In this document: positions 6,204 to 7,235 of the stretch, one piece after another
Numbering within the stretch: position 1 is the stretch's first letter
How the letters are laid out: every line of letters starts with the position of its first letter
DNA from: an uncultured Micavibrio sp.
GTDB taxonomy: Bacteria > Pseudomonadota > Alphaproteobacteria > Micavibrionales > UBA1664
Direction: 5' to 3'
DNA length: 7,235 nt
Assembly (NCBI GenBank): GCA_913057885.1
Contig: CAJXOI010000038.1
Location: 1-7,235, forward strand
Program-made: the position numbers and the translations under genes
The notes under the pieces: generated by a model
The model's database searches: none
Seen by the model: the letters and a program-made list of their open reading frames with translations, nothing else
What the model was told of the DNA's origin: nothing

Positions 6204-6220
6204 GATATAATGCATTATCT
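6204..6220. promoter_or_regulatory. Back-to-back -10 elements on a 12-base palindrome between divergent genes
   Basis: ATAATGCATTAT (6207-6218) is a perfect palindrome between the starts of rarA and the six-helix membrane protein. On the plus strand TATAAT (6206-6211) is a consensus -10 that would start RNA near 6218, about 10 bases before ATG 6228. On the minus strand GATAAT (6219-6214) would start RNA near 6207, about 10 bases before ATG 6197. Neither side has a convincing -35 at 17 bases, and neither ATG has a Shine-Dalgarno site. Both mRNAs would then have very short leaders. The two promoters would overlap and could exclude each other, or a dimeric regulator could bind the palindrome. 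Confidence 0.4.
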
Positions 6221-6227
6221 TGCCAGA

Positions 6228-6857
6228 ATGCACAGTTTTTTTATATGGATCACATTGAGCCTGACTGTTGGGTTCTCGACATTTCTCGCTTATGCCTTTT
6301 TATACCTAAAGCATCCCCAGTGGCAGTATCTAAGTGCAGAGGGAAGTTTCATCGAGGTTTGTTCCGTTTTTGTCTTTTCTTTCGCTGCCCTGATATTCTT
6401 TTTTCTTTTTGTCAAAACCCGCCGTATAATTGATTTTATTTATACGGTCTTGATGTTTTTTGCCGCAGCTCGAGAAGCTGACTTACATAAAGAATGGACA
6501 AAAGACTCTATTTTAAAAACAAGATTCTACCTTGATCAGGAGGTGCCACTGAATGAAAAGATATGTGGCCTGATTATCATTGGATTATTGATTTACTGTG
6601 CTATTCAGTTGCTAAAACGCGCTCCGCAATTTATTTCGAATCTATTGAGATTTCATTCCGCGGCACTAGGCACCAGTCTTGCACTGGGGATTCTATTTTT
6701 GGCAAAGATAATTGATAGTAAAGACCGTCTGCCTTATGTAGATGATACATTTGCCGATATTGACGGCATGTATTTAAGGCTTTTTGAAGAATCTCTCGAG
6801 CTTGCGGCCGCTCTGTTTTTTATGACTGTGGCAATCATGTTAGTGAGAAGAAGATAG
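6228..6857 (+). CDS. Uncharacterised six-helix integral membrane protein
   Basis: A 209-residue inner-membrane protein with hydrophobic segments at about residues 6-25, 42-62, 67-81, 112-129, 146-161 and 191-206. Between helices three and four is a charged segment with READLHKEWT (82-91), SILKTRFY (94-101) and VPLNEK (106-111). I have an impression of similar motifs in unnamed proteobacterial membrane proteins, but know no function. Further charged residues near the membrane (K160, D163, K165, D166; FEESLEL 186-192) are unusual for a simple anchor and suggest a transport or catalytic role. The frame also offers TTG 6192 and ATG 6210. I chose 6228 because the first helix begins right after it, and the earlier starts fall before or inside the likely -10 region. 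It is divergent from rarA, and its stop is 3 bases from the end of the convergent desulfurase gene. Confidence 0.8.
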   Translation: MHSFFIWITLSLTVGFSTFLAYAFLYLKHPQWQYLSAEGSFIEVCSVFVFSFAALIFFFLFVKTRRIIDFIYTVLMFFAAAREADLHKEWTKDSILKTRFYLDQEVPLNEKICGLIIIGLLIYCAIQLLKRAPQFISNLLRFHSAALGTSLALGILFLAKIIDSKDRLPYVDDTFADIDGMYLRLFEESLELAAALFFMTVAIMLVRRR

Positions 6858-6881
6858 TGTCTATTGTCTTAATCTTTTTAT
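6851..6881 (+). terminator. Weak hairpin and T-run at the convergent gene ends
   Basis: AAG-ATAG (6851-6857) can pair with CTAT (6861-6864) and CTT (6868-6870), leaving a 3-base loop and a 3-base bulge. AATCTTTTTAT follows. The order of hairpin then T-run fits a plus-strand terminator for the membrane protein gene, and it would lie within the last codons of the convergent desulfurase gene. The stem is short and AT-rich, so support is weak. Confidence 0.2.
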
Positions 6882-7235
6882 GATTTTGCTATAGCTATCG
6901 ATAAAGCTTTCAATGTCTTTTTGGGTCGTGTTCCAACCCATTGAAATTCTTAGTGTAGCAAGGGCATCATCCTCACTTAGCCCCATGGCCAATAAGACAT
7001 GAGATGGTTTTGTCACACCACTTGAGCAGGCGGATCCTTGGGATACACAAATTTTTTCCAAATCCAGATTCATCATTTGAACCGTGTTTGTGATGTCAGG
7101 ACATGTCAAAGATATTGTGTTGCCGACACGCGGGGCATCGGCGCCATTGACATACAAACCATCAATCTGACTTTGAAGTCGGGATTCAACGTCATCACGC
7201 CAAATTGCCAAATTATCGTATATGCCCATATTGGC
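6861..7235 (-). CDS. Cysteine desulfurase, NifS/IscS-like, C-terminal fragment cut by the window edge
   Basis: This is the C-terminal part of a PLP-dependent class V aminotransferase-fold enzyme that takes sulfur from cysteine as an enzyme-bound persulfide, for Fe-S clusters or thio-modified nucleosides. The frame stays open to base 7235, so the ATG at 7229 is internal. GSACSSG (the catalytic Cys codon is at 7028-7026) lies on the active-site loop. It is followed by KPSHVLLAMGLSEDDA and LRISMGW, the usual IscS/NifS order, and TTQKDIESF matches the family's C-terminal helix. The PLP-binding lysine is beyond the window. The SACSSG loop looks more like NifS/IscS (group I) than SufS. No suf or isc partner gene is visible, so the exact paralogue cannot be named. 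The gene ends 3 bases from the convergent membrane protein gene. Confidence 0.93.
   Translation of the reverse strand, partial: ANMGIYDNLAIWRDDVESRLQSQIDGLYVNGADAPRVGNTISLTCPDITNTVQMMNLDLEKICVSQGSACSSGVTKPSHVLLAMGLSEDDALATLRISMGWNTTQKDIESFIDSYSKIIKRLRQ

Noticed and set aside
6198..6233. Longer N-termini for RarA (ATG 6215 or GTG 6233)
   Set aside because: The extra residues (such as HYIYC) do not look like RarA family sequence, and family similarity begins just after the codon at 6197. Not excluded, because no start has a Shine-Dalgarno site.
1..7235. CRISPR array, insertion sequence, prophage or defence island
   Set aside because: No regularly spaced repeats, transposase or integrase sequence, terminal inverted repeats or tRNA-linked duplications were found; gene content is housekeeping.

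Overview
This 7.2-kb window is ordinary chromosomal housekeeping DNA from a fairly AT-rich bacterium. The MutL, RarA, pseudouridine synthase and NifS-type desulfurase sequences look proteobacterial, most like an alphaproteobacterium. That assignment rests on remembered family features, not on a search. No mobile element, CRISPR array, tRNA or rRNA was found.

Layout. (1) Bases 1-1483, plus strand: the 3' two thirds or less of mutL, an endonuclease-type mismatch repair protein, followed within 10 bases by a small multi-spanning membrane protein that resembles DUF4870 proteins. (2) Bases 1484-1728: a 245-base gap between convergent genes. It holds a stem-loop over the stop codon, a perfect 7-5-7 dyad, a sigma70-like promoter pointing right with no ordinary gene in front of it, and a possible 27-codon reading frame. 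(3) Bases 1729-6197, minus strand: a tightly packed set read in the order rarA, NUDIX hydrolase, DUF429-like RNase H-fold protein, RluC-type pseudouridine synthase, then an unrecognised membrane-anchored protein. The first four overlap or sit 1 base apart, so they are very likely one operon. The fifth follows after 37 bases and may also have its own promoter. (4) Bases 6228-6857, plus strand: an unnamed six-helix membrane protein with a conserved-looking charged motif, divergent from rarA with only about 30 bases between the start codons. (5) Bases 6861-7235, minus strand: the C-terminal part of a NifS/IscS-like cysteine desulfurase, convergent with the membrane protein at a 3-base gap.

Functional theme. 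MutL and RarA act in DNA repair and stalled-fork maintenance. The NUDIX and DUF429-like proteins act, or probably act, on nucleotides or nucleic acids, and RluC modifies 23S rRNA. The DUF429-like protein, the cysteine-rich membrane-anchored protein, the six-helix protein and the orphan promoter are the poorly understood parts. No clearly new multi-gene system is visible.
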